Positions 15,148 to 22,741 are shown, counted from the stretch's first letter. The stretch is DNA of 23,271 nt from Bacteroidota bacterium (GCA_027488495.1 JAIYBO010000229.1:1-23271), one strand, 5' to 3'. Numbers and translations: made by a program. The notes: generated by a model from the letters alone, not told the origin.

Positions 15148-16596
15148 TTAAAAAGTGTTGATTTTGATGCGTTTTTCGATTTCTTCCACGTCATGGCGGA
15201 ATTTTTTATCGGTTTCGATCAAGTCATTCACTGTTTGACAAGCATGAATCACGGTTGAGTGGTCACGACCACCGAAGAAGATACCGATGTTTTTTAAAGA
15301 GGCTTTGGTAAGGTCTTTGGTGAAATACATGGCAATCTGGCGGGCTTGTACAATTTCACGTTTCCTAGTTTTGGATTTTACCGCTTCCACTGGGATGTTG
15401 TAGAAGTCGCACACCAATTTTTGGATATAATCGATAGAGATTTCGCGGGTAGAGTTCTTTACGAAATTCTTTACGATTTGCTTGGCAAGGTTGAGGTCGA
15501 GTTGTTTGCGCGTGAGGCTGGCTTGGGCCAACAAAGAGATGAGGGCGCCTTCCAATTCACGTACATTGGTATCGATGTTATGGGCAAGGTATTCAACTAC
15601 ATCGCGGTTTAGTGTGATACCATCTTGATACATTTTGTTTTCAAGGATAGAAACACGCGTATCGAAATCTGGTGTGTTTAGATCGGCACTCAAGCCCCAT
15701 TTGAAGCGCGACAAAAGGCGCTCGTCCATGTTCTTCAAATCTTTTGGTGCACGGTCACAGGTAAGGATGATTTGTTTTCCGTTTTGGTGAAGGTGGTTGA
15801 AGATTTGGAAGAAGATTTCTTGGGTACGTTCTTTTTTCGCAAAAAACTGCACATCGTCTACGATCAACACATCGAGGTATTGATAGAAGTTGATGAATTG
15901 GTTGTTATTGCCTTGTTTGGCAGAATCAATGAATTGATTGATGAATTTTTCGGCACTCACGAAAACCACCACTTTCTGTTTGTGGGATTGTTTGATGAGG
16001 TTGCCAATGGCATGGGCCAAGTGGGTTTTGCCCAATCCGCATCCGCCGAATACCATGAGGGGGTTGAAAGCGGTTCCACCGGGCTTTTGAGCGATGGCCA
16101 AACCTGCATTTCTTGCCAATTTGTTGCAATCGCCCTCTACAAAATTATCGAACGTGTAGCGGGGATTCAATTGGCTATCGATGTTCATTCTTTTCAGGCC
16201 GGGGATGATGAACGGGTTTTTGATGGGCGTATCCATATTGATGGGCATGCCGAGTTCATTTTGTACCGACTTGGTAGAATTGCTGCCTGTGGGCAGGTTG
16301 ATTGTATAAGGCGTGGTGTCGTGGCCTGGAGCAGAGGTTTCCACGATGATGTTGTATTCCAACTTGGCGGTTGGACCGATGACTTTCTTTAAGGTTTTGT
16401 GCAGCAATTGTACATAATGTTCCTCTAACCATTCATAAAAGAATTGGCTCGGTACTTGGATGGTAAGCACTTTGTTGGCCAAACGGATGGCTTTGATGGG
16501 CTCGAACCATGTTTTGAAACTCTGTGGAGTTACATTGTCCTTAATAATTGTAAGGCATTCTTGCCAAGAAATTTCGTGTGCCTTTTTGTCTGTCAT
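15148..16596 (-). CDS. dnaA: Chromosomal replication initiator protein DnaA
   Basis: 482 residues with all four domains. Domain I (about 1-80) has WQECLTIIKDNV and SFKTWFEP; a short linker (85-145) follows. The AAA+ domain has Walker A GGCGLGKTH at 184-192, Walker B VLIVDDVQF at 243-251 and the sensor/arginine region ERLLSRFKWGL. Domain IV ends with the DnaA signature GIFFGGRDHSTVIHACQ (GGRDHSTV at 442-449), which binds DnaA boxes. It opens the origin and loads the helicase. The 218-bp upstream region is AT-rich but I see no TTATNCACA boxes, so it is not obviously an origin. It follows the mutase gene on the same strand. Confidence 0.98.
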   Translation of the reverse strand: MTDKKAHEISWQECLTIIKDNVTPQSFKTWFEPIKAIRLANKVLTIQVPSQFFYEWLEEHYVQLLHKTLKKVIGPTAKLEYNIIVETSAPGHDTTPYTINLPTGSNSTKSVQNELGMPINMDTPIKNPFIIPGLKRMNIDSQLNPRYTFDNFVEGDCNKLARNAGLAIAQKPGGTAFNPLMVFGGCGLGKTHLAHAIGNLIKQSHKQKVVVFVSAEKFINQFIDSAKQGNNNQFINFYQYLDVLIVDDVQFFAKKERTQEIFFQIFNHLHQNGKQIILTCDRAPKDLKNMDERLLSRFKWGLSADLNTPDFDTRVSILENKMYQDGITLNRDVVEYLAHNIDTNVRELEGALISLLAQASLTRKQLDLNLAKQIVKNFVKNSTREISIDYIQKLVCDFYNIPVEAVKSKTRKREIVQARQIAMYFTKDLTKASLKNIGIFFGGRDHSTVIHACQTVNDLIETDKKFRHDVEEIEKRIKINTF

Positions 16597-16754
16597 CTGT
16601 GTTTCTGCTCTAAATTGTTAATCCTTTGTTGGTATGTACTTCTAAGTGGTTGATTATGAAGAGCTGCAATTCTTCAGAACCGAAGTGCTAAGAAAAAGAC
16701 AAATTTCACAAACTGCTAATTTTTTTTGCTTGTTTTTTCATTTTTTTTCATAAG

Positions 16755-16779
16755 GGACAAGTTGGTATGGGAATTGTCC
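16755..16779. repeat. Inverted repeat between mutase gene and dnaA
   Basis: GGACAA (16755-16760) and TTGTCC (16774-16779) are perfect inverted arms with a 13-nt spacer, in the AT-rich 218-bp gap after the mutase stop. It could be an operator or part of an mRNA hairpin. There is no T-run directly after it on the minus strand, so a terminator is not supported. Confidence 0.3.
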
Positions 16780-16814
16780 ATTTGTTGAATGAAAAAACTG
16801 GGCGATTTTTTCGG

Positions 16815-18374
16815 TTATCCCTGATATTCTCCGAACTTATTTCTCAGTATATCAGCAATTTCACCCAATGTGGCATAGGCTTCCACGCAATCCAAAATGT
16901 ATGGCATTAAGTTCGCGTCGGTATTGGCTGCTTCTGATAGTTTTTTTATGAATTGCTCAAGTTTTTTTGAGTCTCTGCTGGCTTTGAGTTGGGCGATTTT
17001 TTCGCTCTGTTGAACACGGATGCTATCATTGATTTTGAAAGATGGCATGGTTTCCGTTTCATTGGTTGTAAAGGCGTTTACACCAACAACAATTTGCTCA
17101 CCGCTTTCTATCGATTTTTGGGCTTCGTAGCTGCTTCGGGCGATTTGCTCTTGCATCCAGCCGGCTTCAACCGCTGCCACTGATCCACCCATTTCTTGAA
17201 TGTGTTGGATGAGTTTCATGGCTTCAGATTCCAGCGTATCGGTTAGATGTTCTACATAATAGGATCCGGCCAACGGGTCTACGGTACTGGTGGCGCCACT
17301 TTCATGGGCGATGATTTGTTGGGTTCTGAGAGCGATTCTGGCTGCTTTTTCTGTAGGCAGGTTCAGGGCTTCGTCGTATCCGTTGGTGTGTAAGCTCTGT
17401 GTTCCGCCGAGTACCGCGCTGAGTGCTTGGATGGTCACGCGGGCAATGTTGTTCTCGGGTTGCTGTGCTGTGAGTGTTGATCCCCCAGTTTGGGTGTGAA
17501 AGCGCAGCATCATCGCATCGGGGTTTGTGGCCCCCATGTCTTTCATGATTTTGGCCCATATTCTTCGGGCGGCTCTAAATTTTGCGGCTTCCTCAAAGAA
17601 ATCGTTGTGTGCATTGAAGAAGAAGCTCAAGCGTTTGCCAAAGACATTCACGTCTAGGCCTTTCTTTTTTGCGGCTTCCACATAGGCCTTTCCATTGGCT
17701 AATGTGAATGCAAGTTCTTGGACTGCGGTGGATCCGGCTTCACGGATGTGGTATCCGCTGATAGAAATGGTATTCCAACGGGGCAATTCACTGGAGCACC
17801 ATTCAAAAATATCGGTGATCAAACGCATGCTTGGCCTAACTGGATAGATATAGGTTCCGCGGGCTGCGTATTCTTTGAGTATGTCGTTTTGAATGGTTCC
17901 GCCAATCCGGCTCAAATCGGCCCCTTGTTTTTTAGCCAGTGCCACGTACATCGCCAAGAGGGTTGATGCGGTGGCGTTGATGGTCATGCTGGTGGTAACA
18001 TCTTGCAATTGGATTCCTTTGAAAAGGATTTCCATATCGGCGAGGGAGTCTATGGCCACACCCACTTTACCCACTTCACCTTCACTCATGGGGTGATCGG
18101 AATCGTACCCAATTTGTGTGGGTAAGTCGAAAGCCACTGAAAGTCCGGTAGTACCTTGATTGAGCAGGTAGTGGTATCTTTCGTTGGAGGCTTCGGCGGT
18201 GGAGAATCCGGCGTATTGGCGCATGGTCCAGAGCCTACCGCGGTACATGTCTTTTTTTACACCACGGGTATATGGGAATTCCCCGGGCATTTCTGTCGGG
18301 TTATTGCTGTTATTTTGGGGTCCATAGACCAAATCAATGGGCAATCCGCTGTTGTTTTTCTTATCGATCGACAT
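16815..18374 (-). CDS. Methylmalonyl-CoA mutase catalytic subunit without cobalamin-binding domain
   Basis: 519 residues forming only the substrate-binding TIM-barrel part of methylmalonyl-CoA mutase. RQYAGFSTAEASN contains Tyr54, EYAARGTYIYP contains Arg172 and SISGYHIREAGST contains His209. Their spacings equal Tyr89, Arg207 and His244 of the Propionibacterium enzyme, which favours methylmalonyl-CoA over isobutyryl-CoA, where Phe and Gln are found. GLSVAFDLPTQIGYDSDHP and FHTQTGGSTLTAQQP are also intact. The chain ends at LGEIADILRNKFGEYQG, with no C-terminal B12 domain (DxHxxG absent), so a separate small subunit is needed and is not in the window. The reaction links succinyl-CoA and methylmalonyl-CoA. 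It follows a small membrane-protein gene by 34 bp. Confidence 0.93.
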   Translation of the reverse strand: MSIDKKNNSGLPIDLVYGPQNNSNNPTEMPGEFPYTRGVKKDMYRGRLWTMRQYAGFSTAEASNERYHYLLNQGTTGLSVAFDLPTQIGYDSDHPMSEGEVGKVGVAIDSLADMEILFKGIQLQDVTTSMTINATASTLLAMYVALAKKQGADLSRIGGTIQNDILKEYAARGTYIYPVRPSMRLITDIFEWCSSELPRWNTISISGYHIREAGSTAVQELAFTLANGKAYVEAAKKKGLDVNVFGKRLSFFFNAHNDFFEEAAKFRAARRIWAKIMKDMGATNPDAMMLRFHTQTGGSTLTAQQPENNIARVTIQALSAVLGGTQSLHTNGYDEALNLPTEKAARIALRTQQIIAHESGATSTVDPLAGSYYVEHLTDTLESEAMKLIQHIQEMGGSVAAVEAGWMQEQIARSSYEAQKSIESGEQIVVGVNAFTTNETETMPSFKINDSIRVQQSEKIAQLKASRDSKKLEQFIKKLSEAANTDANLMPYILDCVEAYATLGEIADILRNKFGEYQG

Positions 18375-18408
18375 TTGAGGGGGTTGGTAAGGGTTTGGTA
18401 ATTTGGGG

Positions 18409-18984
18409 TTATTGGCCGAGGGTAAGAGCGATTTCGTTTTTCATGAATTCAAGTCCACGATCTTGTGGCTGAATGTCCATGGATTGAAGGTATTCGATGA
18501 GTTTTTGGCTCAGGTCTGCGGCGGTGGCATCGGCAGGCAAGGAGGCCGTGATGTTTTGCAACAATTGCAGGTGTTGTTCTTTGATGGCTTTTACGAGAGT
18601 CCACATCTGGGTGCTCACATATATCTGTTGGGATACATTGTAGCTGTATTCTTCTGTGATGGCGTGCGAGGCGGCCGCGGCGAAGCCGCGGGCCGTTTGG
18701 CCTGCGTGGGCATAATTCTGAATCAAAGCGGGGATGCTGGTGCGCTCCAAAAACAAAGCAATTCTCTCATACGCCTGCAGTTTCAGGGGTGTGAAAGTAT
18801 TGTGATTGGTCTTTAATATTTCTGATTTAATAAATTGTACCCCGTTGGCTACATGCTGTTTCATCATGTACTGTGCGGTGAAGAATACGAGCAAAGCGGG
18901 TAAAACTATCAAACAGAGAATGAAAATCACATCTGTGCCCGCCGGGAAAATGGCCATCGGCGTAATGAAATTGAATGAATTCAT
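18409..18984 (-). CDS. Small membrane-anchored protein of unknown function upstream of the mutase
   Basis: 191 residues. One strong N-terminal membrane segment at about 18-40 (VIFILCLIVLPALLVFF) is followed by a helical, soluble domain: KLQAYERIALFLERTSIPALI, then TEEYSYNVSQQIYVSTQMW and a C-terminal RGLEFMKNEIALTL. No catalytic motif is visible. It resembles a Bacteroidota-specific family (possibly the one named DUF7935) that I recall next to methylmalonyl-CoA mutase genes; that association is from memory. TATCTTTG lies 4 nt before its ATG, so it probably heads the transcript with the mutase. A very GC-rich palindrome interrupts the middle of the gene, encoding RGFAAAA. Confidence 0.8.
   Translation of the reverse strand: MNSFNFITPMAIFPAGTDVIFILCLIVLPALLVFFTAQYMMKQHVANGVQFIKSEILKTNHNTFTPLKLQAYERIALFLERTSIPALIQNYAHAGQTARGFAAAASHAITEEYSYNVSQQIYVSTQMWTLVKAIKEQHLQLLQNITASLPADATAADLSQKLIEYLQSMDIQPQDRGLEFMKNEIALTLGQ
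18675..18691. repeat. GC-rich palindrome inside the membrane-protein gene
   Basis: CCGCGGC and GCCGCGG form perfect 7-bp arms around GAA, within a run of almost pure G+C (18671-18694) in DNA that is otherwise of medium GC. It stays in frame and encodes an Arg-Gly-Phe-Ala-rich turn. Confidence 0.5.
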
Positions 18985-18988
18985 TCAA

Positions 18989-18996
18989 CAAAGATA
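18989..18996 (-). promoter_or_regulatory. Predicted -7 element of the membrane protein/mutase operon (TATCTTTG)
   Basis: Perfect TAnnTTTG on the minus strand, 4 nt before the ATG at 18984. No clear -33 TTG. It is divergent from the iscA-type promoter 45 bp away. Confidence 0.5.
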
Positions 18997-19041
18997 CAAA
19001 GCGTTTGTCGAGAAGTATACCCAGAATCATCGCCGTTGTTG

Positions 19042-19049
19042 TATTTTTG
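19042..19049 (+). promoter_or_regulatory. Predicted -7 element of the IscA-type gene (TATTTTTG)
   Basis: Exact TAnnTTTG match, 5 nt before the ATG at 19055. It decides this start over an in-frame extension back to 18806 that would be antisense to the divergent membrane-protein gene. Confidence 0.5.
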
Positions 19050-19054
19050 TGTTT

Positions 19055-19411
19055 ATGGAAAATGTAACCTCACCCGCAGCCACAGCACCCGTTGCCTTTA
19101 CAGAATCAGCCATGGCAGAATTGCATCGTTTGCAATCGAGTTTGGCCCTTTCGGAAGAGTCGTACTTGCGCATTGGCGTAAAGGGCGGTGGTTGTTCAGG
19201 CATGAGTTATTTGTTGGCATTCGACAAAAAAGAAGAGGGCGACAATGAATATGAGGTGGAAGGCATTCGTATGGTAATGAACAAAGCGCACGTGATGTAT
19301 GTGTTGGGAATGCAGGTTGATTGGGAAAACGGGTTAGACAACCGTGGATTTTCCTTCAACAACCCCAATGCCACATCAACTTGTGGTTGCGGTCAATCGT
19401 TTTCGGCATAA
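19055..19411 (+). CDS. A-type iron-sulfur carrier (HesB/IscA/SufA family)
   Basis: 118 residues. The three invariant cysteines are present: Cys47 in GGGCSGMSY and Cys110, Cys112 in the C-terminal TSTCGCGQSF. The segment GFSFNNPNATSTCGCG is diagnostic. The protein would carry or deliver Fe-S clusters to apoproteins in the cytoplasm. The start at 19055 gives the usual length and sits 5 nt after TATTTTTG. It could be SufA- or IscA-like; no other suf/isc genes are in the window, so no symbol is given. Its stop is 1 nt before the TTG chosen for the next gene. Confidence 0.94.
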   Translation: MENVTSPAATAPVAFTESAMAELHRLQSSLALSEESYLRIGVKGGGCSGMSYLLAFDKKEEGDNEYEVEGIRMVMNKAHVMYVLGMQVDWENGLDNRGFSFNNPNATSTCGCGQSFSA

Positions 19412-19412
19412 A

Positions 19413-20654
19413 TTGTCGTTGTTCGCTGAAAATATCAAACAAGGGTTGGGTTCTGTGAAGGCCCATGCCACGCGTGCGGTGATTACATCGAGCATCATCG
19501 CCATTGGTATTGCTGCGCTGGTGGGTATTTTGACCAGTATCAGTGCGATGCAGATTGCCGTTACCAAGACATTCAGCAAAATGGGCTCTCAGAGTTTTAC
19601 GATTCGAAATGCAACGGGCGTGAAACGATTTGGGCAAACGGATTATAGCGAACCCATCAAATTTGAAGAAGCTTGGGAGTTTCAAAAACGCATGGAAGGT
19701 GGATTGTCTACCGTTGCCTTGCAAGTGAATGCGGATTTTACCGCGAAGGCCTCTTTTCAATCGGAAGAAACCAATCCCAATGTTCGGGTTTTAGGGGTGG
19801 ATGCCGATTATCTAAAAACAGCCAATTACGAACTGGAATCGGGCAGAACCTTTACAGATAACGAAGTAAATCATGCCGTTCCGGTGGTGGTGGTTGGACA
19901 GGAGATTGTAGATAAACTGTTTCCTGGTTCGGAGAAGAAAGATCGGGCCATGAATCAAGTGATTGCGGTGAATGGGAAGCCTTATCGGGTGGTTGGGCAG
20001 TTGGCATCGAAAGGTTCAAGTATGGGGATGAGCGGGGGAGACCGTGTGATTTTTTTGCCCATTACGCGGGCGCGGAGAGACATGAAATTGGCCAATGACA
20101 ATTGTGTAATCAATGTGGCGGTTGACGAGGTGGTTGATTTGGAGGCAAGCATGAGTGAAGCCTACAGTACCATGCGTAGGATCAAGCGATTGAAGCCCGA
20201 GGAGGAAGACAATTTTGTGGTTCAGCAAAGTTCGGCCTTGGCAAAAGAGGCGTTGGAGAATATCAAAATGGTATCGGGTGTAGGTACGGTGATTGCGATT
20301 ATTACGTTGTTGGGAGCGGCTGTGAGTTTGATGAATATCATGCTGGTGTCGGTGACAGAACGAACCAGAGAAATTGGATTGAGAAAGGCATTGGGTGCAA
20401 CGGCCAAACAGATCAAGAATCAGTTTTTGATTGAAGCGGTTGTGATTTGTCAGATCGGCGGATTGGGCGGAATAGTATTGGGGTTGGTAATTGGCAACTT
20501 GGTGGGAGTGGCTTTGGGTGCAGGATTTGTGGCACCTTGGGAGTGGATGTTGCTGGCGCTGGTGGTTTGTGTTGTGGTTGGATTGGGTGCAGGATTGTAT
20601 CCGGCCCAGCGTGCATCGAAATTGGACCCGATTGAAGCGCTTCGGTTTGATTGA
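19413..20654 (+). CDS. MacB/FtsX-type ABC transporter permease
   Basis: About 413 residues from the TTG at 19413. One membrane segment near 22-44 (AVITSSIIAIGIAALVGIL) is followed by a large periplasmic MacB core domain of about 215 residues, then an FtsX domain with three membrane segments, the characteristic TERTREIGLRKALGA and the terminal GLYPAQRASKLDPIEALRF. This is the usual permease of a MacB/LolCDE-type mechanotransmission exporter; the ATPase and any adaptor are not in the window. ATG codons at 19344 and 19368 would overlap the Fe-S gene; TTG at 19413 or 19419 fits family N-termini (LFAENIKQGLGSVKAH) better. Start uncertain, family sure. Substrate unknown. Confidence 0.88.
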   Translation: MSLFAENIKQGLGSVKAHATRAVITSSIIAIGIAALVGILTSISAMQIAVTKTFSKMGSQSFTIRNATGVKRFGQTDYSEPIKFEEAWEFQKRMEGGLSTVALQVNADFTAKASFQSEETNPNVRVLGVDADYLKTANYELESGRTFTDNEVNHAVPVVVVGQEIVDKLFPGSEKKDRAMNQVIAVNGKPYRVVGQLASKGSSMGMSGGDRVIFLPITRARRDMKLANDNCVINVAVDEVVDLEASMSEAYSTMRRIKRLKPEEEDNFVVQQSSALAKEALENIKMVSGVGTVIAIITLLGAAVSLMNIMLVSVTERTREIGLRKALGATAKQIKNQFLIEAVVICQIGGLGGIVLGLVIGNLVGVALGAGFVAPWEWMLLALVVCVVVGLGAGLYPAQRASKLDPIEALRFD

Positions 20655-20706
20655 TTATTCGCGACGTTAAAAACGAATGCCACAAATGCTTTTCGGCCAC
20701 TTGCGA

Positions 20707-21408
20707 CTAAAAATTCATGCCTAGAGACAAAGTGTTTTGCATGTATAGATCTTTTCTTTTTTCTATGTTTGTGTGGTCTGAATCAATTACTATCATTGCG
20801 TTTTCCAACGTGTTGGTGTTGTAGACCTTTTTTGTAACAAAACACCCAATTCCAAGATTATAACCAATACTGAACTTCTCGTTTATATTGTATCGAATAC
20901 CAGCGCCGCTAACCAACGTGTAGTGATAACCAACATTGACGCAATTCCTTTTCATGTTGTCGGACAGGTGATTTAAACCTAGGCCAGCATAAACATATGG
21001 GGCAAATTTTGAGTTTTCTTTGAGCAAAATATCATTTGCAAACTTGTATTTTATCGCAATATTCCCTGAAACCATTAGAGATCGTAGTTCTCCCATTCCC
21101 AATCCTTCACAACCAGGGCATCTGAGTTCTAGAGGGACTACCACGCCATTCTCATGTTCTGGATGATATCCGAAATGACCAATAGAACCAGTGATGTTTA
21201 CATCAAACGATTTGTTGAGGTAAGCACCGAAAGACGTATTTACCGCCCCAAAGCAAACAGTATTGAATTTGAAAAAGCTACTCCCCAGATTCCCATTGTA
21301 ATGTTGAATTGATGCGCCAAGGGTGAGGTCATATTTATTGGTTGTGCTTTGACCCTTAGCGCTCAGGGTACTCAAGAGTAATAAGGTGACAATTAGATTT
21401 TTTTTCAT
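20707..21408 (-). CDS. Outer-membrane beta-barrel protein (porin/OmpA-barrel-like)
   Basis: 233 residues. The signal peptide is KKNLIVTLLLLSTLSAKGQ, with cleavage near residue 18-20. The mature part alternates amphipathic strands rich in Gly, Tyr, Asn and Phe (YDLTLGASIQHYNGNLGSS, FAPYVYAGLGLNHLSDN, SIGYNLGIGCF) and ends in a strand finishing with Phe (LSLGMNF), typical of small outer-membrane barrels. A loop holds RCPGC and there are further cysteines, unusual for a barrel and possibly disulfide-forming. The gene looks more AT-rich and differently coded from its neighbours, which may point to transfer or weak expression. No OmpA peptidoglycan domain is present. Specific function unknown. Confidence 0.8.
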   Translation of the reverse strand: MKKNLIVTLLLLSTLSAKGQSTTNKYDLTLGASIQHYNGNLGSSFFKFNTVCFGAVNTSFGAYLNKSFDVNITGSIGHFGYHPEHENGVVVPLELRCPGCEGLGMGELRSLMVSGNIAIKYKFANDILLKENSKFAPYVYAGLGLNHLSDNMKRNCVNVGYHYTLVSGAGIRYNINEKFSIGYNLGIGCFVTKKVYNTNTLENAMIVIDSDHTNIEKRKDLYMQNTLSLGMNF

Positions 21409-21518
21409 CCACGCTAATTAAGGTGAAAATTGTATTATTTGAGTCTCTTCGATGTCATATTTTGGTCAATTACAGAGGGTTAGTGTTGATTAGCTGATTG
21501 TTAATCAATCTATTAAAC

Positions 21519-21549
21519 AACAAGAGGGAGGCATGGCCTCCCTCTTGTT
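21519..21549 (-). terminator. Terminator downstream of gcvT
   Basis: A perfect 14-bp stem (AACAAGAGGGAGGC with its complement) around an ATG loop lies 45 bp past the gcvT stop. On the minus strand it is followed by the T-rich TTGTTTAATAG. It separates gcvT from the barrel gene downstream on the same strand. Confidence 0.75.
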
Positions 21550-21594
21550 TACTGGGTATTTGAAAAATTCTCTATCGGACAGAACCGAAGAGGA

Positions 21595-22689
21595 TTACAT
21601 AAAAGGAATCTTGCAAACCGTGGCTTTCAGCAATTTGCCGCGAACTTCAACGAAGATTTCAGAACCCGCTGCTGCGAATTCGCTTTTCACGTAACCCAAG
21701 CCAATCGCTTTGTTCAAGCTAGGACTCATGGTACCGCTGGTTACTTCGCCAATGACCGCGCCGCTCGCATCGCACAAGGGATAGTGCTGACGGGGAATGC
21801 CTTTGTCTACCAATTCAAAACCTACCAATTTCTTGGTGGGCTTGTTGTCTTTGATCGCCTTGTGGTGGTCGCTCATCATGAAAGGATGATTGAACTTGGT
21901 GATCCATCCCAAACCGGCTTCAATTGGAGAAGTTTCGTCGTTGATGTCGTTTCCGTACAAGCAAAAACCTTTTTCCAATCGCAAAGTGTCACGCGCACCT
22001 AGGCCAATGGGTTGGATGCCAAATTCTGCTCCGGCTTCGAATACTTTGTCCCACAACGCGCGGGCATCGTCATTCTTCACGTACAATTCAAAACCACCTG
22101 CGCCAGTGTATCCTGTGCAAGAGATGATCAATTGCAAACCTGCCAATTCGCCTTCTACGAAGTGGTAGTAGGGGATTTCAGAAAGGTTTACGGCTGTTAA
22201 TTTTTGTAAAGCTTCGGTTGCTTTTGGACCTTGTATCGCCAATAAGCTGTATTCTGGGCTCACATCGGTGATGGTAGCGCCATAGTTTTTGTTCTGTTCA
22301 TGAATCCAAGCCAAATCTTTGTCGATGTTACCGGCATTGATCACCAACAAATATTTTTCTGCGTTGAAACGGTATACCAAAAGGTCATCCACGATACCGC
22401 CAGTGGCGTTGGGCATACAAGAGTATTGTACACGACCATCGTACAGTGTACTTACATCGTTGGTGGTAATAAACTCAATGAGGTCATAAGCTTTTGGGCC
22501 TTCAACCCAAACTTCACCCATGTGACTCACGTCGAACACGCCCATTGCATTGCGAACGCAGTTGTGTTCTTGGATGAGGTTGTGATAAAGCACGGGCATA
22601 TTAAACCCTGCAAAAGGGACCATCTTTGCGCCCAAAGAAGTGTGTAGGTCTGTGAGGGCGGTTGATTTTAGAGCTTGGTTGTCTGACAT
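21595..22689 (-). CDS. gcvT: Aminomethyltransferase, glycine cleavage system T protein
   Basis: 364 residues, the family length. It transfers the methylene group from aminomethyl-lipoyl H protein to tetrahydrofolate, releasing ammonia. Motifs: PFAGFNMPVLY near the start, MGVFDVSHMGEVWVEG, QYSCMPNATGGIVDDLLVY with the catalytic Asp101 (same number as in E. coli), SLLAIQGPKA, SCTGYTGAGGFELYV and GLGARDTLRLEKGFCLYGND. The C-terminal barrel GEVTSGTMSPSLNKAIGLGYV is intact. The ATG at 22689 fits the alignment and has TATATTTG 15 nt upstream. gcvH and gcvP are not in the window, so it appears to be a separate transcription unit ending at the hairpin near 21535. Confidence 0.97.
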   Translation of the reverse strand: MSDNQALKSTALTDLHTSLGAKMVPFAGFNMPVLYHNLIQEHNCVRNAMGVFDVSHMGEVWVEGPKAYDLIEFITTNDVSTLYDGRVQYSCMPNATGGIVDDLLVYRFNAEKYLLVINAGNIDKDLAWIHEQNKNYGATITDVSPEYSLLAIQGPKATEALQKLTAVNLSEIPYYHFVEGELAGLQLIISCTGYTGAGGFELYVKNDDARALWDKVFEAGAEFGIQPIGLGARDTLRLEKGFCLYGNDINDETSPIEAGLGWITKFNHPFMMSDHHKAIKDNKPTKKLVGFELVDKGIPRQHYPLCDASGAVIGEVTSGTMSPSLNKAIGLGYVKSEFAAAGSEIFVEVRGKLLKATVCKIPFM

Positions 22690-22704
22690 GGGATTGTAGT
22701 TTTA

Positions 22705-22712
22705 CAAATATA
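22705..22712 (-). promoter_or_regulatory. Predicted -7 element of gcvT (TATATTTG)
   Basis: Perfect TAnnTTTG on the minus strand, 15 nt before the gcvT ATG. The place where a -33 element would lie falls inside the terminator of the upstream gene (22715-22741), and no TTG is seen there. Confidence 0.5.
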
Positions 22713-22714
22713 CT

Positions 22715-22741
22715 AAAAAAGCCCCGATTCGGGGCTTTTTT
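22715..22741. terminator. Bidirectional terminator upstream of gcvT
   Basis: AAAAAAGCCCC and GGGGCTTTTTT form an 11-bp stem with a GATTC loop; A- and T-runs on either side make it work on both strands. It ends the minus-strand gene that enters from the right edge. Confidence 0.88.

Noticed and set aside
16563..16579. Sequence in dnaA resembling the repeat near aspS (GCCAAG-NN-ATTTCGTGT-like)
   Set aside because: It matches only part of the repeat, lies in a conserved coding segment (HEISWQE) and is probably chance.
16658..16675. GAAGA-N8-TCTTC inverted repeat in the dnaA leader
   Set aside because: Five-bp arms with a wide loop are expected by chance at this length.
16597..16814. Possible replication origin beside dnaA
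   Set aside because: The region is AT-rich, but I find no TTATNCACA-type DnaA boxes on either strand and dnaN is not adjacent. A strand-skew plot of the genome would be decisive.
18806..19054. In-frame extension of the IscA-type gene
   Set aside because: It overlaps the divergent membrane-protein gene. The A-type carrier length and the TATTTTTG element place the start at 19055.
21496..21510. Inverted repeat GATTG-TTAAT-CAATC upstream of the barrel gene
   Set aside because: The 5-bp AT-rich arms are too short to claim an operator, and no promoter could be placed next to it.
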